Source of the DNA: Siphonodentalium dalli
Taxonomy: Eukaryota > Mollusca > Scaphopoda > Gadilida > Siphonodentaliidae
Length of the DNA stretch: 64,000 nucleotides
NCBI GenBank assembly: GCA_032622095.1
Contig: CP136068.1
Location: forward strand, 124,195,989-124,259,988
Direction of reading: 5' to 3'
Made by a program: the position numbers and the translations under genes. Of the stretch, positions 1 to 11,738 are shown one piece after another (positions within the stretch are counted from its first letter, which is position 1; each line of letters starts with the position of its first letter). The notes below the pieces were generated by a model, which was not told the DNA's origin, ran no database searches, and saw only the letters and a list, made by a program, of their open reading frames with translations.

Positions 1-1593
1 ACTAATATCCCTGTGGCCAATTTATTGTTAGATCGAGTCGATTATCAAAGGGCATGACTCTGTTAGGAAATGGTGCTCGCGTATCGCTCTAAAGCCGGGG
101 TTCAATTTTGTTATGCCTAGGATTATAGATATATGAGGTCAAACATATTCTTAGTTTTGTTCAGTTTGAAAAGGTATCAGTTGAGAAACACATAAATCCG
201 GTTTGGATATAATTTTTTTGGTAAAATTCCACGCAAAGCCGCATGACACTGTGTACTATCAGAGACGAACGGCGAAGGGGGTGGGGTAATACAAACTAGC
301 AGGAAGGTATGCCGGGGTGGGTTGGTGTTCCGAGAGGCATATTTACAACCTCAAGCAACATTTTTTTACTGAAAACCTTTTGTTCCCGCATTTGACATTT
401 GTAAGAGTATAAAACATATTATAACTGTAAAAACACCATATTTATGTTACTAGGATCTCATATGGGCCTTAGTGGAGAAGACATTAAGATATGGCATGTG
501 TATGTGGGACGGTGAGGTAAAAAAAAAAAAACTTCCTTTCTGACACTCTTCGGAAAGAAGCTTCGATAAATGTAAAACTGAAATAAATAAACTTGTCCTG
601 ATGTAATTAAGACCTTTAAGTCTAGATCATTGTGCGCATGGAAAAAGAGCGAGCGACTGTCTCAAACATTAAATTAATGTGACTAGCAATGGCTAGAACA
701 TAACTGTCATCAGTGCATCAAGCTAATCAGTAAATTATTTGCATGTCTATCAACTCTCAAAACACCTAAATTATCCAAGTCTGGCATAGTGACTGCTTGT
801 CATTTAGTATAACAGAAATAGCTCCAGTAGACTAACCAAAGTGGTATGAAATAATGCTATATAATGGGTTCGTTGACAGACTAATCAGGAAATAGTTAGA
901 AATTATGGAATTGTGCTGAATTGTGTGTATCCTGCACAATGACCAAGGTTTTCAGATATCAGTAATTTATAAAATAACATTTCCATTTGCAGCCTGGTAG
1001 ATATACGCTATGTGTACTTATTTTCAAAATATGTCAACTCTAGACTAGATTAATTGGAGCTTAACAACTGATATGTCATGGACATATATACGAAATATCA
1101 ACAGTGACTCGACAGTCAAGATCGAGTTCACGGTACTGAGATGTTATCAGCTTAAATATATTACATCCAAATAGCCATAGCACATGATCGGTTCTTGCAA
1201 TAGCCTGCGTGGGGGGAATTATATCTGACTGGATGTGCAGGGGATATGCTGGGATAAGTAATTTTTTGTGTGTGTAAAATTGGATGCATACACCTTATAC
1301 TGCAAGTGTTTTATGTGCGCCTATCAGCTTCTGATGTGATAGAGTATTTATCCACTACATCGACGGATTAGAATTTCCATTTAGCAGCATTTTACTGAAG
1401 AAAAATACTGGCATGCATGCACATCGGACTAACACGGTGACGTAAATAATATAGCAAGTACTCCATCGTGATTGACAAAACTACGTTTCATATAACAAAA
1501 ATAAATAAAGAGATATAAACTTCAGGAGTTGGCCCTTTAAATTGTTGGTTACGAGTGTGTATATATGTATGGATTTGTTGATGTGTGCCCGAC
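1..1593. other. AT-rich DNA without recognisable gene
   Basis: No long open frame, tRNA-like structure, tandem array or inverted repeat that I can support. Short A and T runs and ordinary AT-rich sequence only. Confidence 0.6.
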
Positions 1594-2004
1594 TTATGAA
1601 TTCATACGCCCCTGCATGGCAATATAGAATTTACGGTGTATTTGTGTTATGTTTCCCTGTATAAGGCACATGCCCCCACATATTGTATTTCCAATACCCC
1701 GCCAGACATTCTCACGTATATTATAGTCACACCGACCGTCAATGATCTTATTACACTCATTAGCAAATAAAAGCCATACCAGGAACATAATCGCCCGATC
1801 CAAACCCATATCGAATGGGAAAACGAAAACACGGAATTCCAGGTGGAACGAAATCTCAGTACAAGACCAGTTTCCGCAGCACATTGTCGCGTTACGTAAT
1901 TCGCACGGGAACAGAGCCGCTCTTCCACCATTATGATGGATGTATTCAATCTGGCATTTGGGATTGGAATTGTCGCCTCTGGAGAGGAAATCTTCCAACT
2001 TCAT
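1594..2004 (-). CDS. Unrecognised 136-codon open frame, probably not a gene
   Basis: I do not recognise this product. The frame opens with MKLEDFLSRGDNSN and contains eight cysteines, but I see no C-x2-C or other regular metal-binding or disulphide spacing. It has a hydrophobic stretch around residues 62-82 but no clear signal peptide. Three other open frames of 64-100 codons overlap it on both strands, which suggests a locally less AT-rich patch without stops rather than a selected frame. No neighbouring exon was found. A spliced exon is possible but nothing seen here favours it. Codon-usage scoring or transcript evidence would be needed to promote it. Confidence 0.12.
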   Translation of the reverse strand: MKLEDFLSRGDNSNPKCQIEYIHHNGGRAALFPCELRNATMCCGNWSCTEISFHLEFRVFVFPFDMGLDRAIMFLVWLLFANECNKIIDGRCDYNIRENVWRGIGNTICGGMCLIQGNITQIHRKFYIAMQGRMNS

Positions 2005-4101
2005 TAAATTTCTGAGTATCGTTTAGCGATTTAGCGGAAAATCTATTCATTTATGGTAGCGTTCGAGTTTCGATGTGACACTCCGCGGTACATAATTTAT
2101 GGGTAAGCACGAACTCTGGATTGAATAGTTAGCGTTGTTGAAACGATACTTATGGTGCGTGATGGATACACCCACATATAAGTACTTTGATCGGTTGACG
2201 TTTTAGCGTAAATGTTAAGTGGTTTGTTGGGTTGGATTTAGGAAGTTTGATTGCAATATGAACAGTCTGTTCTCTATAGACCAGTATAGCTGTGAAAGCT
2301 CGTGGTGGGTTGAAGCATCAGACTGTTGACTTTTATGGTCATACCTCCTATATAACATGTACATTCCGGTACCGTTCCGGAGGATAAAAATATCACCATC
2401 CGTGTAATACTGTACATGCTTTATAATTCACAGAACGATTTATTCAAGTTAAAGTATCCATCGCCTCGGAGAGAAAGAAGATCCTAATTTAAGGAAAAAT
2501 AACAGTACTTTTTCTAAACAGCGTCATTGACGCGCCCTATCAACATCACAGCTAAATCAGCAGAAAACTCCAACATTATAGCATTATATACCTAGAAACG
2601 TACCGTTTCTATACTAAACACTCATTGGTGAGTAGTTAACTTATCCCGTATGAAATGTTCAGATAATAAGTTCACATGTGTCGTTCGTTCAACTTATATT
2701 ATCTGAACATTTCCCACAATAAATAGGACTCATTCTATACTTTTATTATCTGTCTTCTGTTTATATTTACCTGTACATCCCTCCAAATAAATAATACACC
2801 ATTCCTATGTGCACATGTTTAACTTGGTGGGAGAATCCATCTAGTATAGAAAGGGTTAAACGGGGGTGTAAACTGTGCAGTAATATTTCCCTGAGCATTA
2901 TATTCCCGTGAGATCTTACATCAAACGGGGCGAACAACTGTCACGCGTCAAAATGAGATTAAAGCGCCACTTCTTATAACATCTTAAAGCGCCCGGGTCT
3001 ATAGCGGTACCGTTAATGATGTTGATGTTTGGACCACTTACTTGCGTCAAATAAAAATAAATCCCTGTACATTATACGTCTGTGTTCATACTGCGAGCCA
3101 ATCATCTATAATTCGATAGGGGGAGATTAAGGAGGATGAAAAAGAAATCAAAATATTTCCTCAACATCTGTATTCATTTACAATACGATACTCGATATAA
3201 GAACGAGTACTTCGATAAAACGCTGAGCGACTTATTACAGTATACTCGTATTCTGCCTTGGTCTCTCCGATATTTCTTCTGTTCGCTTTTTCTATAGCGC
3301 CAGTGACACTATTGTCCATTCCCATACTTCCTCGGCACCCCGTTCGATGTCAACTAAAATTGGCTGTGAGGAATGCTCCTAAACTGATGTGGAACGCTTC
3401 GATTTGGGCATTCAAACGGGAATGTCAAAAGCCGACAATCTTATCATATATATAATATCCGAGTCTGATCTATTTCCAAATAACCGTATCCTTTTAAGAC
3501 TTGACAGTCTTCGTAACTAAATCCATATAATAAGTATTAGGGACCATTACATTACTGACCATTATGGAAATAAGAGGGATTTGTTTTGTCCTTCCTTCGA
3601 TGTTATCCTTGGTAGTGATATATTTAATTATAGGGGCTGACCAGTATTAATAATAAAATTTATTAATATTAAATATCTCCAACTAACCATCTTTTAAAAC
3701 CTATTTGGTTAAATCCCGTTTTGATTATACAACTAAATAGTGAGCTATTTTTATCACTCTCTTACAGCTATATTTTAATGTCGACCACAGTTCCATCCAT
3801 AATCATATTACATTGCTCATTCAATTTGTATACACGTGACATCTTTGTATACAATTGTATAGATATTTGTATAATTACCAATAATCTAAAAAAAATTCTA
3901 AGATTTACGTTTCTAGAACTCCGATTGAGATTTGATTTCTGGGACGACGGGGCTTTCCCAAGATGACGTAATAAATATGGAGCGCATGCGCCTGGGATAG
4001 TAAATGTTTGTAAGAATCGTAGTATTTATAGCGGTATTTATAAAAAATAACAGAATTTGAACTATTAATCAGAAATAGATATCGTTGACTGATACAAACT
4101 C
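2005..4101. other. AT-rich DNA with one short hairpin
   Basis: No coding signal is recognised. The one structure I can support is an inverted repeat: about 21 bases at 2652-2672 pair with 2691-2713 around an 18-base loop. It may be a small decayed MITE. Confidence 0.5.
2652..2713. repeat. Short inverted repeat (hairpin)
   Basis: The left arm, starting gaaatgttcagataa, is matched by its reverse complement ending ttatctgaacatttc, with one or two mismatches. The loop is about 18 bases. Confidence 0.6.
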
Positions 4102-4290
4102 AAGATAATGTCTCCAATCTTGCGATCAGTATAATGAATTATGTATATATGTCGGATGTATGTATTCTGTATTATAATATGTGTTGACTTTCTATTCGCT
4201 ATGCGTGCTGATGCGTGGGTAAATTGTCAACACGTCATCAGAGACCTTTCGCAAAACTCACGTTTACGATTACGGATACGGATAGGGTAC
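4102..4290 (+). repeat. Dispersed repeat family A, copy 1
   Basis: The stretch from about 4102 (aagataatgtctcc, then gatcagtataatgaatt) to the gcgtgggtaaattgtcaa region recurs in diverged form at 32152-32280 in the same orientation. Its end (gagacctttcgc followed by a block near 4260) recurs inverted at 6166-6212. Three partial copies in one window indicate an interspersed element. I see no coding capacity or definite ends. Confidence 0.5.
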
Positions 4291-5101
4291 TACGTCATCA
4301 ACATTTGTGTACTTTCTAATCGTTGTCGTATTTTACTATCCGCAATAACGGTTACGATTTCATGGTTTCTAATAAGCTCAAATAACACCTGAAATTTATT
4401 TTCTGCAATATATCACTTTACTCCGTTCGAGACTGTATATGTATATCATGTAAACCATCCAGTTGTATTGAGCTACGACCTCGATGTGCTGTTTAGATTG
4501 ACAATCACTGTACTCGTCGTCGTGAATCTCGAGCTTCCCGCGAAATAAGATCGCTATTCACAACGGATAGTAATCGCTGGCTGCGACACAACACTTTGCA
4601 GTAATATATAGAAGTGCACTATGAAACCAGTCGCCAAAAATACACGACTGACATGGATTTGGTGGTACTAAAAGAATATGTGGCACACCCACCGACATCA
4701 CCGTGTCGACTTTGTTTCGATTTGATAGGACCAAATCAGAAGTGATGCACATCAGCGAGCACAGCAACCTTATGTCTGATTTCCTAAACCCAAAGAGGTG
4801 ATAGGCCTGGATAGGATAGGATATCTGATTCCCAATACACATACACAGAGACGTGGCGACAGGGGGGGGTGTCTCACCCTCCAACTTTGGTCAAAATTTT
4901 CAACAGTTGGAAATTTCATACCTGACACAACATTATTTGGAAATTTTACACCAACAATAGGTTGAAAATGTTCTTGTAGTTTGATTTTCAAACAACTTAT
5001 TGTGGGGAATTTATTGTTTTTGGACCAATATTTGCATATTTTCCTTCTTTTGATAAAAATTTTGGACTGAAATGGCCATCAGTTAGAAATTTTCCAACCT
5101 T
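4291..5101. other. AT-rich DNA, no gene seen
   Basis: Nothing recognisable. Two overlapping minus-strand frames (4558-4884 and 4770-4991) match no family I know. From about 4880 onward the motif ggaaattt and its relatives become frequent and lead into the repeat block that follows. Confidence 0.45.
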
Positions 5102-5585
5102 AGGGGTGTCAGGTTGGAAATTTCCAACACTTGGAAAGCTTGTGTCCTGGTCCCTCCCCTTGGCCAGTCAAAAACTTCTAGTTAATTTAAGAAAATAATA
5201 TTGTCCTACATTTGGTCAAAATTGTCACTGGAATTGTCATCAGTTGGAAATTTCCAACTCTATGAATGCTTGAGGCTAGGATTTTGCGATTTTCTTGTTC
5301 ACGTTTAAAAAAAACTTTCGCCCGGTGTGTCCTGGTCCCTCCCCGTGGCCAATAAAAAAACTGCTAATGAGTTTAAGAAAACAATATTTTACTACATTTG
5401 GTTAAAATCGTTGACTGAAAATTTCCAAACTAAGGGAGAGTATGAGGTTTGAAATTTCCAACACTAGGAAAGCTTGAGGTCAGTCTAGATGCTAGGATTG
5501 TGCGATTTTCTTGTTTATAGTTTTCACAATTTTCTCACACCGGGCCGAACAACCATGGTCGGCCCGGTGGGTCCTGGTCTATTGC
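5102..5585. repeat. Diverged tandem repeat with ttggaaatttccaa palindromes
   Basis: The phrase gtgtcctggtccctcccc occurs at 5142-5159 and 5327-5344, and a relative (gtgggtcctggtct) at 5567-5580. Each is associated with the palindrome ttggaaatttccaa and with gattttcttgtt. Unit spacing is roughly 185-240 bases with considerable divergence. Confidence 0.6.
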
Positions 5586-6165
5586 CCGTATATAGTCGTG
5601 TGCACACCCCGACGGAAACCCTCTAGCCACGTCCTTGCACATACATATTACATAATAATGATGACAATTATGGATAATTCTGTCGTAAATTGTTGGGGGG
5701 TGGTATATCTGGCTAGACTGTCTTCCTGTCGAAATCGCATTGAAATAAAATTGCGGACTGAAAGGGTCTTGAAGTGGTGGCGTCGTGGTTGATGTGAGGT
5801 CCAAATTTAGGAACCGCTCTTCCCCCATCAGCATAACGCCTATCAGGTCATCCATGATAGCAACGAACTGAATTTCCACCACATATGACCTGGCATTTAT
5901 ACCTGTATTGCCATAATATATCACGAGAATCCCGGGTCGTACTTTGTGACTGGTCGAATTATTGACAATATGAACAGGTCATGATTATCGAATTGTTGCA
6001 AATGAGACGATAAGTGAAGTATTAAGGGACTGTATACCAAACACACGCTTTGCAACTATAAAAGTGGTACGAAATAATGATGGTACGTGTTCGTCAAAAC
6101 TCTTGCGCGTAGTCGTTTTGCGAAAGGACTTTTTGGCCATACGGATAGACTTACGACTACGAATA
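5586..6165. other. No recognisable gene
   Basis: Overlapping open frames on both strands at 5511-5924 are mutual shadows and match nothing I recognise. No repeat structure is seen. Confidence 0.4.
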
Positions 6166-6212
6166 GCTATCCGTATTCGTAATCGTAAACGTGAGGATGC
6201 GAAAGGTCTCTA
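6166..6212 (-). repeat. Dispersed repeat family A, inverted partial copy
   Basis: This block reads as the reverse complement of about 4236-4283, sharing aatcgtaaacgtgag and gcgaaaggtctc with few mismatches. Confidence 0.5.
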
Positions 6213-6722
6213 TTGACCCAAATCACAGAGGAGTAGGGGGTTATATATACCACTACCTGACAAGTTGATAAATACATGCACGTATGATAGATTGGTGACC
6301 TCCAGGAGTCCCACGCTGCATATTGTTGTGATCTACCACTCTCAACAGCATCCACCGCGATCAATGGTGGTGTGTCCTATATACGAACCTCACAGCCCAG
6401 TGTTTCACAGTCTTATGAGGTTATGGATATACTACTAACGTATATCGAGACAATCCCACTAAAACATATTGAATGTTGATAAATGCATGTATATATACGA
6501 AATTGATGTCCCCCAACTTTGTTTTAGTTTTTCGTCATGTTTTTATTATTTTTATTTTTTTTATTGAGTGATAAATCTAAAATACATTTTATTCGTCGAG
6601 ATACGTTTGTAAAATCGATTGACATTTTGAATTATTTGAAACTGCAAACTCCAAAATGCAAAGGAATATCCATGTGTGGCACTATATATATAGGGCAGTG
6701 TTAGTAGGTCAATTGAAACTTC
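6213..6722. other. AT-rich DNA, no gene seen
   Basis: Low-complexity T-rich sequence around 6540-6565. No supported coding frame. Confidence 0.45.
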
Positions 6723-7008
6723 AAAATGCAAACGAATACTCATATGTTCGACGAAGAACTGTTTTTGACTGTTTGTAAGTCGAGTACTGCGTTGGAATAC
6801 ATTGTATTGTCATTAATTTCTTCGGACATAAGAGGGTTTTGCTGTTCGTGACGAAGAAACAGGCTCATCGACAGTGATTTCCTGACCCCGCACTCTACTC
6901 GACGTATTCTCAATAGCAGCTGCATAATTCACGGAAATCATATTAATCATATCTACCTCATGATTAATTTGTCAACATAAATCAAATCTTGCTATCGATT
7001 AACAAGGA
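6723..7008 (+). repeat. Dispersed direct repeat B, copy 1
   Basis: Shares agagggttttgctgttcgtg, a tcgacagt-atttc-tgaccccgca block and cataattcacggaaatcatatt with copy 2 at 7190-7467, in the same order and orientation. The copies are clearly diverged, so the duplication is old. Confidence 0.7.
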
Positions 7009-7189
7009 TATTTGTATAGTAATATAATTATTTCTACCTCATCTACATTGAAATGTTAGTATCGACAATTATGATTGTGTCTCTTTCTATATATTTTTTT
7101 CGAATTTTTTTTCAACGGTATAACTTTATTCAAAATTCTAAGATATTTTCAAAGAGGTGTATAGAGTATATAGACGATTGAAAAACTAC

Positions 7190-7467
7190 AAAATGAAAAT
7201 GATTATCCACATGTTCCACAAAGAACGGTATTTGTAGGTTTAATACTCCAATGAAATATCATTATTTCTTTGGACAGAAGAGGGTTTTGCTGTTCGTGTG
7301 TAAGGAGCAGGCTTATCGACAGTTATTTCTTGACCCCGCAATCTTCTCGACGTATTTGAACGACGGGGCTCCAATGATTCCCAATACCAGCCGCATAATT
7401 CACGGAAATCATATTACCTCACGATAAGTTTGCCAAAATAAATCAAATCGTACACCGATTAACAAAG
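7190..7467 (+). repeat. Dispersed direct repeat B, copy 2
   Basis: Diverged second copy of the 6723-7008 block, ending in the shared gattaacaa. The gap between the copies is about 180 bases of AT-rich sequence. No terminal inverted repeats were identified. Confidence 0.7.
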
Positions 7468-8420
7468 CAATAGTTTATTTCGGTGTATAAAGTTGCACTC
7501 TATTTAGATTCCATCTATATTGCTACAGCGCTGAAATAAATCAATTTTAACCGCACGCCATTATGCTGGCAAATACAACAATTATCTGACAACATCCGCG
7601 TGCAGAAATGTTGTGCTCGCGCAATGCATGCATGTGCACGTATGTCAAAGGCAAATTCAAAGTCATTCTTTATTAAAGTGAAAGGTTATAATAAGAAACA
7701 CTAGCTGAATTATATTATTCCGACAGCGAATAAAATACCAATGGTATACATCATATCTGGTGGGGTCATAACTTGCATATTCTAATTCCATCCACTGTCG
7801 TATTATATTGGATATAGGATAGGATAATTTATTTACAATATACATGAATTACAATGGCAGAAATACATAATAAGGTAAAGCAGTATATTGTCGGGGGTAG
7901 CCTATAGCCATATCGGGCTGTCTTCCTGCTACCCCCTGTATACACATGTATACACGTATATGCGTATACCGTACATGTAAGACTATATGCGGTTGTTGGT
8001 AAGTTATGTTGAATGCAGAAGTGTATGCATTCTCACAAACTACACACAGCACCCACATGTGCATGCGAAAATGTTTTGACATCGTCGGCCGCCAATATGA
8101 ACATGAACCCTCTCCAGGATGCCACACACCGTTTCTGACGATGAAAAAGTTCGATTGAAGAAATCGATTTTTTTTCAACAAGTCAATTTGATATCTTTGT
8201 ACGGCTGGTGGTTATATAGCATCATGTTCGTATGTGCATTCACATTATGTAAATCTCAGTTAGTATCGGCATGATTGTGTGCTATAGTAAATTACTCATT
8301 ATACGGCACGTTTTGGTAATGAGATCATGTTTATTCCTCCAACACATGAAGATCTTATACACATGCATGATTAAATTGTAGTGCACAGTCATGTGCATGT
8401 CATAATTAATCAATATAGCA
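7468..8420. other. AT-rich DNA, no gene seen
   Basis: The minus-strand frame at 7849-8181 matches no family I know. No structured repeat is seen. Confidence 0.45.
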
Positions 8421-8520
8421 TGGTTTGTAGTTGTCTACGTGGGCATAGCGCCCAGTTGGGTGAGTATAGTTCACGACGTGAACTATACCCATCAAACTGG
8501 GCACTATAGCCAACCACAAG
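8421..8520. repeat. Long near-perfect palindrome
   Basis: The arms meet at about 8475 (tagttcacg / cgtgaacta). The outer parts pair as gggcatagcgcccag with ctgggcactatagcc, and further out as a tggttgt-type match. Almost no loop remains, so this would extrude as a cruciform. It is probably a foldback element or a MITE that lost its centre. Confidence 0.7.
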
Positions 8521-9114
8521 ACGTGCTGTATTTATTTAGCTTTATGATGAATTATTCCCATAAAAAAGCTGAGTGTATTCTTATTTATTTTCACAAAATT
8601 TGCCGAGAATTTGAGACTACCCCATGCAGTACATTAAGTCAGCCCAATATCAGATTTCCAAACACTTAGCAACGATAATGTGATCTATATAAATAACTGG
8701 CTTCAGATGCAATTCGGCTGAACTTTGAAAAGCACGCCCAATTATTCTGCTGACCGCTTTTAGTGATTAGGTCTGATTAGCTCAACCACTTTGTGACGCT
8801 GTGTTCGTGTTACGGTATGTGTGTTATTGGGGTATAAAACGGGTGACACAATTGGCAGTAACTGTTGACCAATCACCGAACATGATTTAGTGTAACACAG
8901 ACGGGCTATGTAAATATTTAAACATAACAAACATTGAACGTGAAGAATTATCTATAATAATGTCTATATAAGATTGTCTATAAGTGGCGTCTAAATCTGT
9001 GTCGCATATGGTTTGCTATGGACAAACGTAAATGGCAAGTCATGATCAGTATGACCAGAACAAATCAACTGAACAGCGCGGAGAAGTAGTCGGATTCTTT
9101 ATGTCGCAAAAAAT
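8521..9114. other. No recognisable gene
   Basis: Ordinary AT-rich sequence with no supported coding or repeat signal. Confidence 0.45.
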
Positions 9115-10035
9115 GGTTGCGCGTTTTCGGAATGTTAAAAGCGATATGAGAACAGTTTCTATACCACCAGTGTGTCTATTTTCAGAATCTACCTGTTTCC
9201 AGCTTGATATTTTAGTGGAAACAGGTTTGTGTGGGGCTTTTATTTGTGTACCCCTCTATTTTTTTCCCGTCCACCTGGTAATAAAAACATGCTATTACGC
9301 ATAGCAAGTTCGGTAAGTGGCTTTCTTTGTTCTTGGAAATCGAAAAACATGGGGAGATCTTGCCACAAATTACTTAATTACATATCTTAATATGGAATTT
9401 TATCAAAAATCATCAGACGAATTGCATTTATGACTGCATTTTCAATTTTCTTTCCCAAATAGTAAGGTATTGTATATTCTTTAATTGAGCTATATCACAT
9501 ATGGACGAACAGGAACAATCTACAAGGATATCTTGATGATATGCCACAAACAAAACTTCGATACATCGATTTTTGGTAAAGATATCGCAGAAAAGCTACC
9601 CCTACCCCAACCCTCGCTGATTTCACAAGTCAGATTCCTTTGGTCGAAAACAACGGTCGCGCCATTTCGGATTGTCTAAGACGACATGCGAACGGTTTAT
9701 TTATCAATATCGTGTCTACTTTCAGAGTATACCTGTGTCCAGTTGAAATTTTATTGGAAAACAAAGTTTTTGGACTGTTTTAAGAATTTAAAGAGCGTTT
9801 GCTTATTATACAAATATTAATCCTCATAACTAACCTTCTGGTGAACTGTGCGAGTTGAAATTAACAAAAGTATCAAATCTGGCGGTCTACTTTCAGAGTC
9901 TACTTGTTTCAGTCTGACATTTTAGTGGAAACAAATTGTTTGGACGGTTTAACAAATTTAAAGAGCGTTTCCTGAATATACAAATATTAACTAACACGAT
10001 TAGCCTTTTCATGAATTGTGCAAGTTGAAATTGTG
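9115..10035 (+). repeat. Three diverged direct repeat modules
   Basis: A module containing gtgtctattttcagaatctacctgtttcc and a ttttagtggaaac block occurs near 9170-9235, again near 9710-9765, and again near 9885-9935. The second and third copies also share a downstream part (tttaaagagcgttt, then caaatattaa, then tgcgagttgaaatt or tgcaagttgaaatt). Spacing is irregular and divergence is high. Confidence 0.6.
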
Positions 10036-10543
10036 CACATATGTCAAGTATGACTCTGAAATGTATTTTTGAGAATGGTGTCGTCAGATAAGTCTCCGCT
10101 GGTACAGTACCACAGTTGCGAACAAAACTAACGTTGGATCCTATAGAGAGTTTGACAATTTACTCAAATGTTCACAGTGGTGGAACTTAATGTCTATCAT
10201 ATATGCATGGCTCTTACATGTAATCTATCGTAACTACATGTGATTTTACAAAATTAACATGCAATATAGTCAGGCCACCAGATACAGTAGTTGAAAAAAT
10301 GTGGTTCACATCAATCATATACATCACAATCACGTGCTTCAGTGATAATGTCCACTATATTATACAAATGCAATGTTTATCAAGACTAAAGTTTCAGAAT
10401 GCCGTTGTAAAATTGATTGATGGTGTTTTTTCATCAATTGACAAAATTAATGTTTATTTCCAGGACGAAGTACCGCATAAAACGGAGTTGTTTGCTAACA
10501 AATCTGGGAGTCATATTTATGTAAGTGTCAGTCAAAACTTTTA
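10036..10543. other. No recognisable gene
   Basis: An 81-codon plus-strand frame (10299-10544) runs to the left end of the next element, but it matches no family I recognise and lies in AT-rich sequence. Confidence 0.4.
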
Positions 10544-11738
10544 GGACATGGGAATATTTTTTAATTGCGTGGCCATGAAATACTAATTCGTGGCCACGAA
10601 ATAACTAATAAATAATTCATGGCCACTAAATAATTAATTGTCATATACGATCGTCAGTCACTGTTGTAATGGAAGCGGATAGAGATGATCTGGTGGTAGT
10701 TGTCCACCATCTTGGAATGAGCCACGGCGATTTGAAATAAAGCGTGTTGTAGGGTGGCCCGTAAAACAAATTAAGTAAATCACCCCTTTCACCAACCCGA
10801 TCCAAAATTGCCGCCGTCCTGGTGTGGGTTACATGGGCACCCACGACATTCAGTATATCTTGGGGGCCACCATACAGCACCAATTATACCACATCAAACG
10901 GTTAAGGGGTCGAGAAATTGTATAGGTGTCATATTTGAACCCATCTGGGGGTGGTCATTTTGGATCGGGGATGGTGAAAGCGGGTGAACATTTAGTTTGT
11001 CCCAGTTGTCACCCTACAACACACTGTATTCGACCTAAAATGGGGGGGGGGGATTGCATGGTACCATATATGGACCCCTCTGATCAGTTATCATTTTCGC
11101 TCGAGTGGGCTGAAGGTGTGAAAAATTAGCTTTCTTTGTGAACCACGGTACAACACTCTTTATTTGATCAATATATATCTGTCAAGTGACCAAGAAATAA
11201 TGTGTACCCCATTTGACCCCTTCTGAGCGGCGACCATTTTGGATCGGGTATGGTTGAAAGGGGTGAATATTTATAAGCTTGTATTGGGCCCACCCTACAA
11301 AACCCCTTATTTGACTTAAATCGGCCAATATGCCGAGAGAAATGACATTCCCATTCGATCCCTTGTGGTAAAAACTAATGAATAGTCAGTTTGTCTTGGA
11401 GCCACCTGACCCGTGTTTCCCCGTTATCTCTGGGCTAGTTTATATCAGACATTCATATCCCGATAGAGCCCGGGTCCCATGTCATAAGGGGCTTATAGTA
11501 GCTTCTCTGCGATCGTACGCATTGTTTCTAAAACATCGTCAAGTTAGTATAACCATACCGTAAAGGTATCTGGATATATATGCAAAGGTTAATCAGTTAT
11601 TTCGTGGCCACGAATTAGTATTTCGTGACCAGAATTAGTTATTTCTTGGCCACGAATTAGTATTTTGTGGCCACCAAATTAGTTATATCGTGGCCACGAA
11701 TTAGTATTTCGTGAAATAAAAAACAAATTCTCATGTCC
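10544..11738. mobile_element. Non-autonomous TIR element with palindromic subterminal repeats
   Basis: The left end reads TA|GGACATGGGAAT and the right end is its reverse complement with one change, ATTCTCATGTCC|TA, so a TA target duplication is plausible. Just inside both ends lie repeated copies of the palindrome cgtggccacg, set in alternating ttcgtggccacgaa-type units (three on the left, about five on the right). The interior carries a ~110 base module three times: inverted near 10735-10835 and direct near 10926-11045 and 11215-11330. Each copy contains ttttggatcggg or a close variant and a cccaccctacaa-type end. No transposase-like frame is visible, so it would depend on an enzyme supplied elsewhere. 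Confidence 0.7.

Noticed and set aside
60-130. A tRNA-like phrase (ggggttcaattttg) and another at 13262
   Set aside because: Neither can be extended to an acceptor stem, D arm and anticodon arm in the right spacing.
1594-2015. Overlapping open frames on both strands as a gene pair
   Set aside because: Four mutually overlapping frames with no recognisable family point to a stop-poor patch.
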